Below, piece by piece: positions 41,521 through 54,464 of a DNA stretch of 64,000 bases. Location: assembly GCA_963575745.1 (NCBI GenBank), contig CAUYUJ010020763.1, forward strand, positions 62,001 through 126,000, given 5' to 3'. The DNA comes from Prorocentrum cordatum (lineage: Eukaryota > Sar > Dinophyceae > Prorocentrales > Prorocentraceae). The translations under genes were made by a program, and so were the position numbers. Numbering within the stretch: position 1 is the first letter of the stretch; every line of letters begins with the position of its first letter. The notes below the pieces were generated by a model that was not told the DNA's origin, ran no database searches, and saw only the letters and a list, made by a program, of their open reading frames with translations.

Positions 41521-42275
41521 TAACTCGCCGACTCGTTTCCGCCCACTTCTGCTCGAAGCACGTTTCTGCCAGTTGCCGCAAATGTCCCATTCGTGCTCGC
41601 AAAGTGCAAGAAGAAATGTTCATGAACATCATTGGCCACGCAGCGGAGTCACATGAATCTAGAGGCCTGAGAGAAAGAGAGAGAGAGAGAGGGAAAGACA
41701 GAAAGACAGAAAGAGACAGAAAACGATAATGGCACTGAGAAACAGGAAACACACACACACATACATACACATTTACATATACACATACATATACATATAC
41801 ATGTACATACGCATATACATGCAAGCCACCTACACAATGATAGCATCACCACCATCCCACCCCACCCCACCCCTCCCGACCAACTTTCCCGTCTCGCAAG
41901 TCCATGCAGGCGTGTGTTTTCTCACTGCGGCGACTGCCCGCTAGAAACTTGTGGGCGCATAGGCCTGTCGCAGGGTTGGGACCTGGCAGGGCTGAAATGC
42001 CGACGCATCCATGGCCCCACTGATTTGGAATCGACATAATCGCGAGCCCCTGCGACGAGCAAGGCCAGGATCGACATGTCGAAGACCCGATCGCTTTATA
42101 GCGATAGCAGTAGTGTTCCTCTGCGTACTGCGGCGCATCGCCATGAGTTTGAAAGGAAATTGCTATCCACCCACGTAGGTGGCAGAAGATGCGCTAAAAC
42201 AATGAGCGGCATTCGACACAGCAGCGCTAGGACGGAGCTGTCGCGAGCCCACGCAATGTCAAGCTAGAACCCAAT
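41521..42275. other. unassigned; (GA)n at 41671-41695 and (CA/TA)n at 41745-41822
   Basis: Two microsatellites in otherwise unassigned sequence; no gene recognised. Confidence 0.45.
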
Positions 42276-42785
42276 GTTTGAAACGGAAGAATTCCGCCAT
42301 CGGAACACGGGTTCGTGAGCAGAACGCGAGGCCAGTCAGCGGAACAGGGTGGCCCGTCAGGGGAACAGGGGCCGCGCACGTCAGGCGAACACCCGGCGAC
42401 CGTTGGCCGAATTCGTTGGCCTCAGCTCCGGTGCTTACCACTGCACCTCGTCGTCTTCTGGGGGGGGGGGCGATATGGAAAATTATAGGCTTGGAGTTAG
42501 GACGAGAAGGAGGAGGAGGGGGAGGGGCCTGGAGTGAGGTTCGGTATGTTTCTTCTCCTCTTTCTCACCCCCTCGCTCTCCTCCCTCCTCCCTTCTCCGC
42601 CCCCTCCTCTTCGGCCCTGGAGCGCCCGAGTGGATCCTCAACCCCGCCGCATTTGGAGGCCCCTGGGCTTCGGGGTCAAGGCCCAGGATTGAGCCACTAT
42701 CCTCCCTCCTGTATCCTCCCTCCTCTTCCTTATCCCCCCTCCTCCCCTCACTCACCCCTATGTCTCTTTGTCTTTCCCTCTCCAT
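42276..42785. other. unassigned, related words to 44780-44890
   Basis: Words such as GTGGCCCGTCAGGGGAACAG and CGTCAGGCGAACACC are the reverse complement of the TTCGCCTGACGGGCC words at 44780-44890, suggesting a shared dispersed motif. No gene is seen. Confidence 0.4.
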
Positions 42786-42789
42786 GTTT

Positions 42790-42798
42790 TTGTTATTG

Positions 42799-42838
<40 letters not shown>

Positions 42839-43205
42839 TCTCTCTCTCACCCTGTCTTTTACTGTTGGTTTCAGCGGGCGATTTCCAGAGCGATTTCGTT
42901 TCTTTTTAGTGCGTGGGCGGAGCGTGGATCTTGTTCTCTCTCTCTCTCTCTCTCACTTTCTTTTTCTTTTTCGAATATTATGCCTGGTGCTCGGGGAAAT
43001 CACCGGATTAGGCGCTATCTCTCGATATTTTCTGTTCTCTCTCACCTTGTCCTTGACCGTAGGCTTCGGCGGGCGACTCCCCAGCCGGCCCGCCGCACCT
43101 GGGCGATTTCGTTGTTGTGTTGAGCTTGGGCGGAGCGTGGAGAAATCACCAAATTAGGGCGTCTCTCTTTCTTCCTCTCTTTTTCTCTCTCTCTCTCTCT
43201 CTCTA

Positions 43206-43236
<31 letters not shown>

Positions 43237-43273
43237 ATGTATATCTCTCTCTCTCTCTCTCTCCCCCCCTCTC

Positions 43274-43306
<33 letters not shown>

Positions 43307-43309
43307 CTC

Positions 43310-43346
<37 letters not shown>

Positions 43347-43435
43347 ATATATATTCCCCCCTCTATTTCTCTCTCTCTCTTTCTCTTCCTCTCTCTCTCT
43401 CTCCTCTCTCTGTCTCTCTCTCTCTCTCTCTCTCG

Positions 43436-43476
<41 letters not shown>

Positions 43477-43495
43477 TTTGTTGTTATATTTGTCT
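42790..43495. repeat. (CT)n microsatellite cluster
   Basis: Three long CT arrays (about 42800-42860, 42930-42960 and 43165-43475). Between them two related segments occur: GGCGGGCGATTTC near 42876 and GGCGGGCGACTCC near 43067, each followed by GCG(T)GG(G)CGGAGCGTGG. So a unit of about 190-230 bp containing CT repeats is duplicated. Confidence 0.85.
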
Positions 43496-43607
43496 CGCCC
43501 TCTCTCTCTTTCTCTATCTCTCTCTTTGTTTCGATTCCTCTCTCCTCCCCCCCCTCGTTCCCCCCTCCCGTTCCCTCCTCCTCCCTCCATCCATCTCCTT
43601 CCCCTCC

Positions 43608-43650
43608 TATGCCAATACAATGCCAATACAATGCCAATACAACACCAATT
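43608..43650. repeat. ATGCCAATACA decamer repeat
   Basis: ATGCCAATACA occurs three times, then AACACCAATTC. Related CCATGCAGTACCAATACAAT occurs at 43750. Confidence 0.8.
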
Positions 43651-44235
43651 CACTGATCGACCAGAGGCGCCTACATACAAGACGAATAGAGCATCAACTC
43701 AAATACAGCACCCACGCAGTACCACACGCCAGCCCCATGCCACCGCAATGCCCATGCAGTACCAATACAATACCAGCACCGCGGTACCTGAGTTGTAGGT
43801 CGGAAGCCTCGCCGCTGCGCGTGGGCTGCTGCGTCAGGAGACCCACCGCCAGCTCCGTCGGGAGAGGGAGAGACTACAGCACCACTGGGCACCCACAGGT
43901 CCCTTTCTGACCGAGTTTTGGCGCGTATCCGTTCCTGTCCTCACCATGCCCTCTTCCTTCTACGTAGCACTACTCCTCTTCGGCCGGACACCACACGTGT
44001 CGGCAAGGCGGGTTGGGCGCTTCGCTTGAGACGCCCCCCCCGTTCCATGACCCCGAAGCCCAGGATGTCCAACGCTTGCACGGATCTCCCCCGGGGTCCG
44101 TTTTGCTGCGGGGCGAATCCAGCCGTGGCGACGAGGGCCTCCCAGGAGGCACCAGGAGGGCGACAACCAAGGGCTATCCGCCGACTCCTCTTCGCTCGCA
44201 AGACGATCGGCCTTGCCGCGCCTCGCCTCCCAGGC
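43651..44235. other. unassigned
   Basis: No recognised gene. Confidence 0.35.
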
Positions 44236-44515
44236 GGCGGAGGAAGAGGAGGAGGAGGAAGAGGAGGAGGAGGAGGAGGAGGAGGACGAGGAAGAGGAGG
44301 ACGAGCAGGGAGGGAGGTGGGAGTAGGGAGGAGGGAGGAGGGGGAGGGGGGAGAGAGGGGAGGGAGGTGGGAGTAGGGAGGAGGAAGGAGGGGGGGGGGG
44401 GAGAGAGGGGGAGGGAGGAGGGAGGAGAGAGGAGGAGGAGGGAGGAGGGGGGAGGGGGAGGGGCGAGGGGGGGGAGGGAGGAGGGAGGGGAGGGGGGAGG
44501 GGGAGGGAGGAGGTT
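44236..44515. repeat. (GGA)n / GGGAGG array
   Basis: Pure GGA to about 44300, then G-rich GGGAGGAGG variants. Confidence 0.9.
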
Positions 44516-45425
44516 CCTGGCCCCTCCCAGGATAGCACGTCTGAGGTGCCACCCACCCACGCACATCGCAAGTCCGGGCGCTGCACGAGACTGGGTGCCG
44601 TTCCGTTCCGTTCGGGTCGGGGGGTTGGGGGCTCAGCACTGGTGTTGGGGGTTCGGTGGTTATTTGGGGGAGTTCCCAGTGCTCGGTGCGATCAGGTGGT
44701 GGTTCGGAACGGCGAGTGGTTGACGCCTTTGGTTCCAGAGTTGGCGTTTGGATTTCCGGATTCTCGGGAGCGGCCTCGGGGGTGTTCGCTTGACGGGCCG
44801 GGCTTTGTTCGCCTGACGGGCCGGGCTGTTCCGCTGAGCCGTTTGTGGGACGAACTTCCAGCGTTCGCCCGACGGGCCAGGCTGTTCCGATTGCGGGCGT
44901 CTCCCGTTTGAAACGAAGGCGTTTCGTTTTGAGGCAGCGCTCCCTCTTTGGTGTCCAAGCATCAGGCGTGAGGACCTACATGGCGACAGTCCGATTTGCA
45001 AAAATAGCCGACGTCATTTGTGCAATTGATAGACAGGTCAAAAGTTATGGCCGTGAATTGTGAAGTCTATCAGACGAGCGCGCTCGACGTTTGCAAACCC
45101 ATCGCTCTCAGTACGTGTAGTTTCTTCGACAGCTACGTCTGATGCTTGTAAAAGATCCGCAAGCCTGAGACAGGAACCACGTGCAGAGAGAATAACAACT
45201 CCATGCGTATAAGTACCGGGTGTTGTCTAGCTTCGGGATCCTGAAGGGCAAGGCGGTACCAGGCGAGAACCAGGTTTTGGAAACGACCTGGCTTCAGGAC
45301 ATGGCATTGTTGGAAGCCTAGCGTCAAGATAAACAAGTGAAAATGATGCTGGGTGGAATGCTTGGCCGCCGCGCCGACGCGTCGGGTGATATGACGAGGA
45401 GGAGATTGTCATACGGTAGACAGAT
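44516..45425. other. unassigned; TTCGCCTGACGGGCC words
   Basis: TTGACGGGCCGGGCT, CTGACGGGCCGGGCT and CCGACGGGCCAGGCT occur at about 44790, 44812 and 44868. No gene recognised. Confidence 0.4.
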
Positions 45426-45735
45426 GGAGGAGGAGGAGGAGCAGCAGGAGCAGGGGAAGGGGAGACAGGAGGGAGGGAAGGATGGAGAGGGGAGGGGAGC
45501 CAGGGAGGGAGGAGGAGGAAGAAGAAGAGTAGGAGGGGAAGGGTGGCAGGGAAAGGGGGGCGGGAAGCGCGGAGATGGCCAAAGGAGGTGGGAGGAGGGG
45601 GAGAACGAGGAAGGGGGTGGACGGCAGGGGCAGGAGGTGGGAGGAGGGCAAGGAGGGAATACGTAGGAGAAGGAGGAGGAGAAGGAGGAGGAGGAGGAGG
45701 AGGAGGAGGGGGAAGAGGAGGCGAAGGAGAAGGTT
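45426..45735. repeat. (GGA)n-rich purine tract
   Basis: Impure purine tract, pure GGA at 45668-45715, ending in GAAGGTTGTTGGATTTGCAA. Confidence 0.85.
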
Positions 45736-45739
45736 GTTG

Positions 45740-48230
45740 GATTTGCAACAGTCTGCCGTAACAAAGGCTCCATGCGCGCCGCGGCGCCTGGAGCGGCGGG
45801 ATCTCGGTCCCCCGAAGATTCGTTCCGGCATGCGCCAAGCGCCAAGACGGTACATGGCGTCTCTTCTGCGCTCACTTGGTTCACCAGACGGTGCATATGG
45901 CCCATGCTCGTATCAACGGTCAGGATAGCGATAGGGGGCGGTATTGTTGCGGGGGTGGCCCGCTAGCTCGGTTTTCTTGGGGGGGCCGGCGCAGTTGTCG
46001 AGTGACACAGGCTGCGATGGCCACGGCGAACGCCCAGGACACCAGCCACCACGGCGATCACGACCAAGGCCGCCGCCTCCAAGGCCTAGCCTAAGGGTTG
46101 AGGCCGAGCAGGCAGTGGGGCTGCCTGTTTACATGCCTCTCCAGAGATTATCCCCCCTCTTTCCCTGGGTGGAGCGCCCGCGCCCCCCAGGTGGGCATTG
46201 CCACAGGGGTTTGGCATGTCCTGGCTTGAGCGTCCACCCCCCAAAGTGGGTGCTGCCTCGGAGGTATGTGCACCAATCAGGTGCGGCGGTTCGAATTACA
46301 GACTGGAGGGGACCAGCGCCATGATGGTTGTGTTCCTATCTGGTGCCGCGGTGCACTTGGCAGGCTGGAGGGGTCCAGGGGAGTGGTCCCAGTGCAGCTG
46401 CTGGTGGCGCCTCGCGGCCCCTGCAGTCTCCCGTCAGCCGTGCTGCTCGCCGGTGCCGCCCCTGCGCGGCCTGTGGCCGTTGCGCGCTGGGAGTCCTGCG
46501 GCCGGGCGTTCCTGGCTCTCCCAGTTGTGATGCGTGCATCGGCCAAGTCGGCCGCCCACCCCCCCCTCCTCCCCGCTTTCCGCCCCGCCGCTTGGGTGCT
46601 CCCGTTCGGAGGGGGGCTGCCTCGCCGTATCGCGGCTGTTCAGTCGCCGCAGCTCAGCAGCTTGTGGCCCCGCAGCAGTCGCTCAGCAGCTCAGTTGTTG
46701 CAGCCCTGCTGCTCAGCCGCCCTGGCTGGCATCATGACAGCATTTTGTTGCACGGCCTTGCGGACTAAGCCTCCGCTGGTCGCTCCGGCGACGCTCGCAT
46801 CTTGCTCGCGCAGTACCTTCACAGCAGAGACTGTCTCCTACGGTTTCACGTCGGCACACCCAGATGCTCCCGCTCTCGTTGCTGTGGGTCCCTTTGCTGC
46901 TCCTCCCAGACTGCCACCACTTGAGCTCCGCCTTCCGCGCCTGCAGCCTCTGGTTCAGCCACTGGGTGTGGCCGCGATGCCGCTCCGCGACCGGGAACGC
47001 CTTCGTGCAGTGAGTGCCCTCCCTCTTTCTCCTGGCTCTGCGGCTCCTCTCATGCAGCCAGACAGTTAGTTCGCCCGGTCCCGGTCAATTAGAGCGCGAT
47101 TGCGGATCGCTTCTGCCGCGTTGCGACGAACAAATCGCTCGACCGCTCTACGTTTATAGTATACCCTAGTCTCGTGTCGAGTGTCTGCGCGGGGCTTTCC
47201 TGTCGCAGGATGACATGGTCACAGTGCTCGGCGGTCGCCGTGATGCGTGCTGCACTCAGGATAATGACGCCGTATTTCGTCGTGGAACAGGAGAGACGAT
47301 CACGCCTACAACAGCCACTTGCGGCCCCGCTGGGAATTGGACCGCGACTGCACCCGCGACCACAATGCCCAGCGCCACGCCCGACACAGCGCTCGTCCTT
47401 GCCTTCTGCATGACACGAGCCCGCCCCCAATATATCGCAGCGCCGTTTGTTCCGACGCGCGGCCTTCCGCCTTGGGGAGGGCGCTGCGGCCACCAGGACA
47501 AACCCCGCGCCTCGGACGCGAGGTTCGCCGTGGGGGTTGCCGCGGTGGCGGCTTCGTCTACTTGGGCGCGCTCAGAACAACGGCGCGGCGAAATATCCGC
47601 GCGGTGCTCGCCCAGCGACTCCGCCTCGTTTCGCCTGGCGCCCCACACCTGCTACGCCCAGAAACCCCGATCGCTGGACCTGGCCGCCAAGCCGCTCGCA
47701 CCGTCCCTGACCGACCGACGCGCCCGACCTTGGCTTGGCAGGACGCCCAGGCCGCCCGGGCAGGCCCTGGCCTGGCGCTGCGGCCCCGCGGCGCCTGGCT
47801 GCCGCTCGCTGGCGGACGCGATGGCGTCCCCGAGGTGCGCATGAAGGGCCCTCCCCAGACACCCCCGATACATGAAAAAGACATGATGGAAGGCGTTTCC
47901 CTATGTTCGGCCCTTCGGGGCCTCTGGACCGTCAAAGAACGGTCCGCGGTAGAAAACGGGTCCCAAGGAGCGGGTCGAGACCTCTGGGGGTCGATTCCTG
48001 CCAAAAAATCGTGACGTCGGGGGTCTGGGGCGTCTCCGAGGTGAACTTGAGGGGCCCTCTGCCGCCATCCAGCGGCCGTGGCACCCGTCCTGGCGTGTGT
48101 TGTCTGCGCCGCCCTGCCTCCCTCCCGCCCCCTGACCCGTTCGGAGGAGCCCTGCTCGTGCACATGGCAACGACAGCAGGGCCCCTCGCCGGCCTCACTG
48201 ACGGCCGCCAGTCACAGGCCGCCAACAAGA
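45740..48230. other. unassigned GC-rich DNA; dispersed repeat at 47972-48030
   Basis: Open frames of about 200-270 codons overlap on both strands (for example 46266-47069) without a recognisable domain. The segment 47972-48030 (GGGTCGAGACCTCTGGGGGT, CAAAAAATCGTGACGTCGGG) is repeated at 56619-56675. Confidence 0.4.
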
Positions 48231-48233
48231 GCT

Positions 48234-48394
48234 GGAGGAGGAGGAGGAGGAGGAGGAGGAGGAGGAGGAGGAGGAGGAGGAGGAGGAGGAGGAGGAGGAG
48301 GAGGAGGAGGGGGAGGAGGAAGGAGGAGGAGGAGGAGGAGGAGGAGGAGGAGGAGGAGGAGGAGGAGGAGGAGGAGGAGGAGGAGGGGGGAGGA
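48234..48394. repeat. (GGA)n array
   Basis: About 160 bp of nearly pure GGA. Confidence 0.95.
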
Positions 48395-48597
48395 AGACGC
48401 AGCTGGGAGAGGGCAGGGGGGGCCAAATCTCCGATGCAGAATTTGTTCCATCTGCGGGCTCCAGGGGTGCAGACCCCTTCCACGGGGGTAGTTCTTCGTC
48501 GTTTCTCCACGCGTGATGGTCCCGAGGCCGTTCTATGGCCCAACTGAGGACAAAATCCTCGGACTCACAAAATCGATCTGGCTGACCTCGGGGCGAG

Positions 48598-48829
48598 AGG
48601 AGGAGGAGGAGGAGGAGGAGGAGGAGGAAGGGGAGGAGGAGGAGGAGGAGGAGGAGGAGGAGGAGGAGGGAGGAGGAGGAGGGGGAGGGAAGGAGGAGGA
48701 GGAGGAGGAGGAGGAGGAGGAGGAGGAGGAGGAGGAGGGGGAGGAGGAGGAGGAGAAGGAGGAGGAGGAGGAGGAGGAGGAGGAGGAGAAGGAGGAGGAG
48801 GAGGAGGAGAAGGAGGAGGAGGAGGAGGC
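48598..48829. repeat. (GGA)n array
   Basis: About 230 bp of GGA with GGG and AAG breaks, same orientation as the previous array. Confidence 0.95.
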
Positions 48830-51800
48830 CCACCATGCTCGCCGCAGGCACTCCTGGCGCCTCAGCAGTCAGCTCGCCGCTCGCGCGCTCGAGCTCGCCA
48901 GTCAGCTGGCCCTGCGGCGGGCAGGCGCGCCTCTTCGAACCCCCCCTCGGAGGCGACGATAAGGGCGAATAGCCCAGGAGCGGGCCTTGCACGCACTCGC
49001 CCGGGAGCCTCGCCCAAGGCATGGACCATCGGCGCCTTTGGATACATGTATTGCTTTCCCCTGGGCTATTCGCCCCCATCGTCGCCCCCGATCCCCCATC
49101 TCTTGCACTTCTTCCTTGGAGCCGTCTACGTTTTTGACCTCGTCCGGCGTCCGGGGGCTGTTGTCGGGCCCCAGGGCAGAAAAAAAATGATTTGGGGGGA
49201 AGAACTGCACCAGATGGACCTCGGGAGGGGCGCGGGGACCGATGTTGAGGGAAGTTGGTTTCATCCCGCCCTCCCGGCCGATAGTTTGGGATCTGAGCCA
49301 GTTCAGATCCCCCGGCCGCCTCCAACTTCGTCCCTCTCTCCCTCCCTGTCGCACTTTTGAGTGTTTTTGCCGCTTCGCTCGGCTTCGAGAGCTCGTCGAG
49401 TCCGTCCGTCCGCTTCTTCATTTGCTGTACTCCGCTGTTTTCCTTTCCCTCATCCTTCATCCTCCTTTTCTTGCTCGTCGTGGCGGGGCCTAACGGAGTT
49501 CGACACGTAGATTTGGCAGTTTGGGATGATATTCGAGCCTCCCTGAACTTCGCACAAGATGTACCGTTTTCAAAAATCAATGTTGATCCCCGCGCCTCTG
49601 ACAGGGTAGTGGTCAGCACTTTCGGGAATGAGTCCAACGCGGCATGAAACGCCCATGGCATTACAGTGTAAATGCGAACTTTCTTGGCCAAGGCTCTCTT
49701 GCACGCCAAGCCACAGATAGTCACAATGCACGACGAGGCGTCAATCTCGTTATATCGAGCCACCGATTGCAAAAGCCATTTCGACCACATTTGGGCCGAC
49801 GACACAGTCCCAGACGACGTCCATTCAGTCTTGCCGGTGCCCACCCCCATGAGCGGTGCCGGAGCCCCCCCCGAGCGCCAAAGTCGAAAACATCCTTGGT
49901 GTGGATACCATCGCGTGGCAAGGTGGGAGATGCTCCCAGCGATTTGGAACAATCTTGCAGCGCCAGTGGGATTGTTGGCACTTGAACAGTGTGTTTCCAA
50001 AGGGCACAAACCCAAGAGTCTAGGCGGCGTACCACCCAAGTGGTAGCGTCGACGTTCGAGCAGTGTGGACGCAGCAGCACGCCAGTAGCCGATGCATTCC
50101 GTTGTGTTTGCTGTTTCTGCAGGTTGCACCAATCCACGTCATCAACTACACATTGCTTGCCAGGCGTCTTCTTCTCCTCCAGGGCCCCAGACCACGCCAG
50201 CCCCACGTTCAACCTCGGCAACTCACTCGCTGGAACACGCGCGGCATCTCATTGTCGGGGCGCCAGCACAAGATGCATCAGCGTCAAGCCTGCACCACGC
50301 TATGGCTGTGCGACGTTTGCTTTTCGGGCTGCCCCCCTTTTGCGGATCACGACGGATGCCGCATCTCTGATTTCTCGGTATTCCTATCGCGCTTCTTAAG
50401 GGAAGCCGCTGCGGCCATCGCCAAGTGTTTGAAGGCAGCACGCCCTTGGGGGAATTGCTGCCCCGCGCGTTTCGGAAGAGTTTGCCAGGATCGAGATCCG
50501 TGCGGTGATTTCGTGCAAGCATGGTGACACTGATCCAACGTGCGCGAGATGTTCGCTCGCTGGTCGAATTATTCATCGCGGGTCAAGGAAAGACTCAATA
50601 GAGTTCCCTGACCAGGGGGGACTCCTCCACCAGCGCCAGCGGCGCGGAGACCGACCGAATCGGCACGGGAACTTCGATAGCCGGCAACAGCGACAGCACG
50701 CGCGGCGGAGACGATGACCCTGCCCCACTCGCAGAAGGGCGCGTGGAAACCCAGATGCGCTTCTCTGCGAATGCCCCTGCAGCCACGGCCAGGGACCGCA
50801 TCTTCGCGCCCCCACGGGCCCCACCTCGCTGCGCGCGGAGCCCCAGCTTCGATTTAACAGTCCCGCCGCCGTTTCGCCCGACAGCGGCAAGCGGCCGCGC
50901 CATCTTGCAGCCCTCCTCGGCGTCGGCGCCACTGCCAGCTTAGCGAGGGCGAGCCATCGACCAGCCCAGCCGCGCGTCCCCGACAACGAGAGGCATTGCG
51001 AATGCCTGCGGGCCGGGCCGGACAGGGGCGACGCGCGAGTCGATGTTTTGGCCGAGCGCAGGCCGAGCGCGCGGAGGCGCGCCAGGGAAGCGGGGGCCAG
51101 TCACAGCACGCCCCCACGCATGACCCCATCGCCTCGATGGCTACGCAAGGAGGGTCGGTCAACAAGAATGCCCCGCGCGAGCGGAATAGCGAGGCGGTGC
51201 ATCTGTTGCGCGAGAATATTCGGCGATGGCGAGGCCGGGCGAGCCACGACTGGACGTCGTCGGTGGCCGCCCGATGGCCATGCCAAAGTCCGAATCCTAG
51301 CGCCGAGCAGACTGGGCGGAGCAAGCAGGCTTTTACCGAGCTACCATTCGCAAGATTGTTGCGTCGACAGCGTCGTCCTCAACATTGTCTTCAAGCGTCT
51401 CGAGTACGTTTATTTGTTGCCAACTTCTCGGCACGCGGAATGAATTGGATTCCTCGCGACATCCAAGGGATTGCATGTCTTGTCCTGCGCACGTTCCAAG
51501 TTCGCAGGCCAGTGCCAGCGCGCGCTCCTCTGGCGCACCGGAGCGCCCCAAGGGAGTCAGCAGTCAAGTTCGGAAATCGATTTAGGGCTTGGCTTTCGAC
51601 GCCGCTGAGCTTTCGCTTCGCCGCCCTTGGCCCCGTCAGGGCGCGGGAGCGAAAGACGCTCCACTGCGTCTTCTCCGAGCCCCGCAATTACGACGCTTCC
51701 GGGATGGCTGTTCGATTTCAAGACAAGGCGCGCCCGGCGCCTGTCGCCGCCATTTCCGCCACGGCATCGGGCTTGACGGCGCTCGTCGCGCTTGCTGGTG

Positions 51801-54460
51801 GATGGTTCCGTTCCCGTACCACGCCTGGGACGGCGAGCGCTCACTTTTGGCCCGCAATTGCGCGACACTCTCGGCGGCTCGCTAGAATCTGGAAAGCCGT
51901 GGGCGCAGCCACGCATCGGCAGAGGCCGGAGGCTGGAGGCGTCGTCCGCCCCGCGGCGCGGCAGTGGAGGCGCGGATTGCGGCGCCGGCAGTCGCTCACC
52001 CAGCATCATCAGGCGCTGCGGCGCTCGGGCGTGGACCGCAGCCCGCTGCGCGCAGCGACGCATCTGCCCTCGGGTCGCGCGTCGCCACCTGAGCGACGCA
52101 CGAAAATGGGATCGTTTTCGCCGACATTCGCGCGCAAGCTGCCCTCGCAAGGTCGCGCGCAAGCATCCTCGTTTCCGACGTGGCGTGCCGCGCTGGCGGC
52201 CCGCGCAAGCCGCGGCGCAAGGTCGCCATGCCGTCTCGCGGAAGACCCGTTTCTGTTCCGTGGCTCGCCTGATCTCGAGATGGTTTCGCGCCGCCCTTCT
52301 GCGGGCAAGCCATGCTCAGCGGGCGCCAGCTGCACGAACCGATCCTGGACTGGCCAAGCCTGGGCCAGGAATGGGTGCGCGCGCTCTCCCAGGCCAGCCA
52401 CGGAGGTGCCTGCACCGATCTTGGGGCCAGATTGCGGACGCGGTTGGCGCGGCATGCCTGGTCTCCTGGCACAAGCGCGCGCTTGGCGTTTTTTTGCCCA
52501 CGCGTCCACGCGGATGCACGGCTTAGTGGTGGTGGATTGTGTCCGGCCAGGATCGGTGCATACCCAAATCTGGGTCTCATCTTTGAAGGTATGTGGAATT
52601 GCCGTAGATTGCCGCCCGAATTTCGGCGGGAGTACGTTGCGAAGGGGGCGGCATCATGGAGCATCACATCACGCGCCCTCGCCCCGCCCATCTCCTCCCG
52701 GGCTCGCGAAAGCAAAGCGACAGACCTCAGTCGCACCACCGTTGATTCCAGGGGCCCACGCCATTCCGCCGACCCCCAGAAGAAGGGCGAGGAAGGAGCT
52801 GCGCAGGTTCTCCTCTCGCGGGTTCGGGGGCCAGGGCATTGCTCGCCACGGGGTTGCCCGCGATATTAGTTAATGGGCCGCCAGGGTCGTTGCCCAGAGA
52901 AAATGTTAGTCCGAGGCAGACGGCCAGATCGAGGAAATCGCCGCGAGGCAGGAGATGAGTGGCGCGCCGACGCGGGGCGGCAGTTGCACGGAGCGCCCAG
53001 CACGGTCGCCCTCGAATCCAGGGCGAAAGAGTGGCACGCGCACAGGATGAAAGAGCCAGGTTGGCACCTGATCTTTCCGACGCATCGAACTTGGTCCGTG
53101 GACAGTTGCATACAGAAGCCAGTGCTTGCATTGAAGAGGTGGCCGGCATTTCTGTCGCCGGCATCTGCGCGCACGGCACCCTCTGTGCCAGGGGAAGCCA
53201 CGGGACGTTGCGATGGCGGACCTCGAAGTCGGGCGGGGCGTGGGGGGCACGCCCAGTCACGCAGCGATAGCTAGCGCGGGTGGCGCAACGGCAATGGCCG
53301 TTGATTGACAGACCATCTGCGCGGGCCCCATGCGAAGAGGGTGCGCCGCTCAGCGCAGCGCTGTTGATGGAGGCGCGATGGGGTCGCGCAGACTGGGCCC
53401 AGACTGACAGGGATCATTTGCCAAAGCAAAAGCGCGCGGCTTGCGGCGCCACGAAATCATAGCCAGGCTTCCACCCGAAGGAGCGGGTGAGAAAGGATGC
53501 CGAGATTTTTTCCAAGGCGCGCGTGCGCGCGCTCGCGACGAGCAGGCTGGGAGAGGGGGACGCGCGGCAAGCGTGGCGCATGCAGCGCGGGACACGACGA
53601 GGACGCCGCGTGAGATCGCGCGCAGCTTGCAAGCGTAGAAAGCGCAGGAGAAGGAGAGCAAGTGCGATGCCAGGTCGAGGAACGCTGGGACGTGGAATGG
53701 TCGGCAGCGCGTGGCAGCCGAGCAACGAGGCATCAAGTGTGCCAGCTGCCAGCGAGCGTTGGAGACGGACGCAATCAGCGCGACGCAGATTCAGAATCGC
53801 GTGGAAGCGCGGCACTGCCGAGCGCACGCTCGGCAGAGGGCTTGGAAGCAAGGGAAGTCGCGAATGCGCGAAGGGCAGAGGCGGCCGCGCAGTTGGAGCT
53901 CGAATGTGCAGCGCGCGGAGATCGGTTCGCGTGGAAGGGAAGATCGGTTTGCGTCGAGGACAGGGGAGCAACAAGCGGGAGAAGGGGTCGGGAGTCGTAT
54001 GCCAGGACTGCGCCGGCCAATGGTCCGCGCCGAGGTCGTGGAAGGCGTTCCAGCTCGCAGGCCCATGTCAACAGATGTTGCCTCGGGGTTCCCCTCGGGG
54101 TTCCGGGAGCGAGCAGCGCAGTCGGAGGGGACACAGCATCGCGCGCCGCCGTGGCACAAGGCCAGGCCCTGATCGTCCTGAAAGTCGTTTCTTGTGGCGC
54201 GCTGGTCTACGGTATTCCCTTGGGTGGTCTTGGTCTCTGTCTCTCCTTCTCTGTCGTTGTCTAGTGGTCTGCGGCCCGGGCCGCCACCGTACCTGCGTCC
54301 GGGGGGGGCAGAGGAGGGGAGGAAGGAGGACAGAAATGGGGGGATGGAGGGGGCGGGGGAGCTCAGAGAGATCGGAGGACAGGAGGATGAGGGGGGAGAG
54401 AGCACGAAGGGGAAGTGAGGAGAGGAGCAGGGGGGACGAGGGCGAGAACGAGGCCTTTGG
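48830..54460. other. unassigned GC-rich DNA, open in several frames, no recognised gene
   Basis: Open frames of 425-645 codons occur on both strands and overlap (plus 50996-52873; plus 53487-54764; minus 50132-48195). None shows a known domain, and the predicted products are Arg/Ala/Pro-rich, as expected from GC-rich DNA with few stops. Around 50185-50270 one plus frame reads LTRWNTRGISLSGRQHKMHQ, which resembles the start of dinoflagellate LINE endonucleases but is not followed by further motifs. Genes split by introns may be hidden here. Confidence 0.4.
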
Positions 54461-54464
54461 GAGG

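Noticed and set aside
46266-47069. 267-codon plus-strand frame
   Set aside because: Ala/Leu/Pro/Arg-rich, overlapped by other open frames, with no recognised domain.
48195-50132. 645-codon minus-strand open frame
   Set aside because: Its C-terminal third is poly-Leu from two GGA arrays and the remainder has no domain or codon pattern that stands out; GC-rich DNA on the other strand is equally open.
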